From UBA3940 sp964506005 (GTDB taxonomy: Bacteria; Chloroflexota; Anaerolineae; Aggregatilineales; UBA3940): a stretch of DNA of 6,608 nt. This document shows, piece by piece, positions 5,395 to 6,608 of the stretch (positions are counted from its first letter, which is position 1; every line of letters starts with the position of its first letter). Below the pieces are notes generated by a model. The model saw only the letters and a program-made list of their open reading frames with translations. It searched no databases and was not told the origin of the DNA. A program made the translations under genes and the position numbers. The stretch covers positions 1 to 6,608 of the forward strand of contig CAZDLX010000191.1 of the NCBI GenBank assembly GCA_964506005.1, read 5' to 3'.

Positions 5395-5423
5395 ATTCTA
5401 TCGGCCATCACGCCCGGATGCAA
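5395..5423 (-). promoter_or_regulatory. Candidate promoter of the LCP gene
   Basis: Reading the minus strand, TTGCAT (5423-5418) and TAGAAT (5400-5395) are 17 bases apart. The -10 matches 5 of 6 consensus bases, the -35 only 3. The -10 ends 8 bases before the ATG, which would put the transcript start at or next to the start codon. Confidence 0.5.
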
Positions 5424-5518
5424 TGAAACGCCGGTCATGCGGTGGGATATGGTATGATTGGGGGAGCGTACGAGCAGGCGTACTGAGGCTGCCGCAAGCT
5501 GCACCGTGCCCGTGCTTT

Positions 5519-5547
5519 TTGACGAATATGCACGAATGCACTAAAAT
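5519..5547 (+). promoter_or_regulatory. Sigma-70-type promoter of ffh
   Basis: TTGACG (5519-5524) and TAAAAT (5542-5547) each match 5 of 6 consensus bases with a 17-base spacer. The expected start point near 5554 gives a leader of about 32 nt. A short ATGCAC direct repeat (5529-5534 and 5536-5541) sits in the spacer. Good agreement with a gene that needs steady expression. Confidence 0.75.
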
Positions 5548-5585
5548 TCTTCTCTTGTGAACGTGTCGGGAGTCAGTGGACCGTA

Positions 5586-6608
5586 ATGGCTGTTTTTGAG
5601 AACCTGAGCGACAAACTCCAGGACATCTTCAGCGACCTGCGCAAGCATGGCAAGCTGAATGAGGAAGATGTCGACCGCGCCATGCGCGAGATCCGCCTTG
5701 CACTGCTTGAGGCGGACGTTCACTACAGCGTCGTCAAGGCGTTCGTGAAGCGCGTGCGTGAGCGCTCGGTGGGTGCTGAAGTCCAGAAGAGCCTCACCCC
5801 CGGCCAGCAGGTCATCAAGATCGTGCATGACGAGCTGATCCAGACGCTCGGCAAGCCGGGCCGCCTGAACCTCTCAGGCAACACGCCCCACGTCATCATG
5901 CTCGTCGGCCTGCAGGGCTCGGGTAAGACGACGACTGCGGGCAAGCTGGCTTTGCACCTGCGCCGCAGCGGGCAGCGCCCGCTGCTGGTTGCCGCCGATA
6001 CCTACCGTCCTGCGGCGGTTGACCAGCTCGTGGCGCTCGGCAAGCAGCTTGACATCCCGGTGCACAGCGAGGGCGTCGATCCCGCCCCTCCGGAGATCGC
6101 CACCCGCGGCGTGCAGCTCGCCAGGCGCGAGAATCACAGCGTCGTGATCGTTGACACCGCAGGCCGCCTGCAGATCGACCAGTCGATGATGGGCGAGCTG
6201 GAGGAGATCAAGCGGCGCGTCGAGCCCAAGGAGATCCTGCTCGTCGCCGACTCGATGACCGGCCAGGAAGCTGTGAACATCGCTCAGGGGTTCAACGACG
6301 CCGTCGGCATCACCGGCCTGATCCTCACCAAGGTAGACGGCGACGCCCGTGGCGGCGCGGCCATCTCCATGCGCGAGGTGACGGGCGTCCCGATCAAGTT
6401 CCTGGGTGTGAGCGAGAAGCTCGACGGGCTGGAGGAATTCCATCCCGACAGGCTTGCCAGCCGTATTCTGGGCATGGGCGATGTGCTCACGCTCATCGAG
6501 AAGGCCGAGGCGCTCGACATCGAAGAGGCGGAAGCCGAGGAGATGCAGCGCCGGCTGCTCGACGCCAGCTTCACGCTGGAGGATTTCCGCAAGCAGCTCA
6601 AGCAGATG
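5586..6608 (+). CDS. ffh: Signal recognition particle GTPase Ffh (SRP54), N-terminal 341 residues (3' end outside window)
   Basis: The frame runs from ATG 5586 to the last base with no stop. Ffh with SRP RNA binds signal sequences on ribosomes and, through the receptor FtsY, delivers nascent membrane and secreted proteins to the translocon. The N domain covers about residues 1-90 (MAVFENLSDKLQDIF, and the ALLEADV motif at 39-45). The GTPase domain shows the P-loop GLQGSGKTTTAGKLA (108-122), DTYRPAAVDQL (138-148), DTAGR (190-194), TKVDGDARGGAA (248-259) and GVSEKLDGLEEF (274-285). The M domain begins near residue 295 with LGMGDVLTLIEKAE; its methionine-rich signal-binding and RNA-binding part is cut off. 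The nearest purine-rich site, GGGAG at 5568-5572, is 13 bases from ATG, somewhat far; GGA at 5578-5580 is closer but weak. The start is fixed by the conserved N-terminus. No SRP RNA gene is seen here. Confidence 0.97.
   Translation, partial: MAVFENLSDKLQDIFSDLRKHGKLNEEDVDRAMREIRLALLEADVHYSVVKAFVKRVRERSVGAEVQKSLTPGQQVIKIVHDELIQTLGKPGRLNLSGNTPHVIMLVGLQGSGKTTTAGKLALHLRRSGQRPLLVAADTYRPAAVDQLVALGKQLDIPVHSEGVDPAPPEIATRGVQLARRENHSVVIVDTAGRLQIDQSMMGELEEIKRRVEPKEILLVADSMTGQEAVNIAQGFNDAVGITGLILTKVDGDARGGAAISMREVTGVPIKFLGVSEKLDGLEEFHPDRLASRILGMGDVLTLIEKAEALDIEEAEAEEMQRRLLDASFTLEDFRKQLKQM

Noticed and set aside
4145..5560. A 471-codon plus-strand open frame opposite the LCP gene
   Set aside because: It starts in the repeat element, reads through the terminator-side noncoding region and mirrors the LCP gene, whose domain and catalytic residues are intact. 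Composition is Arg/His-rich shadow type.
5387..5585. SRP RNA (ffs) gene next to ffh
   Set aside because: The conserved apical tetraloop and asymmetric internal loop sequence of SRP RNA helix 8 is not seen.

Overview
The window is about 6.6 kb of GC-rich bacterial chromosome with tightly packed, housekeeping-type genes and no sign of a plasmid, phage or insertion sequence. A Mrp-type ATPase, a PSP1/RicT protein, a LytR-CpsA-Psr (LCP) cell-wall protein and Ffh, together with structured C/G-run palindromic repeats between genes, would suit a high-GC member of Chloroflexota (an Anaerolineae-like lineage). That assignment is inference from gene style; no rRNA or other decisive marker is present.

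Layout: (1) 1-436 (+), the C-terminal part of a Mrp/NBP35-family P-loop ATPase, closed by a strong intrinsic terminator. (2) 437-693, an intergenic region with a candidate promoter and a leader of about 110 nt. (3) 694-1680 (+), a RicT/YaaT-like PSP1 protein with the family's cysteine motifs and an extra cysteine cluster in its tail. (4) 1819-3000 (+), an M20D-type metallo-amidohydrolase with a good ribosome binding site, separated from ricT by a stretch holding three hairpins. (5) 3001-3305, a noncoding stretch with a compact three-hairpin repeat element, then a good promoter with a perfect palindrome over its expected start point. (6) 3336-4052 (+), a GntR/FadR-type (FCD) regulator. (7) 4081-4119, a terminator that works in both directions, followed by a second repeat of the same design. 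(8) 4292-5386 (-), an LCP-family glycopolymer transferase, convergent with the regulator. (9) 5387-5585, the divergent promoter region, and (10) 5586 to the window end (+), the first 341 residues of Ffh (SRP54), cut by the window edge.

The genes do not form one pathway. Most look like single transcription units, each with its own promoter or terminator; ricT and the amidohydrolase could be co-transcribed. The regulator probably controls itself through the palindrome at its own promoter, and a 9-base piece of that site recurs in the proposed ricT promoter.

I found no clear new multi-gene system. The points most worth checking are the Mrp homologue without its CxxC motif, the two structurally matched but sequence-diverged repeat elements, the autoregulatory operator, and a possible leaderless LCP transcript.
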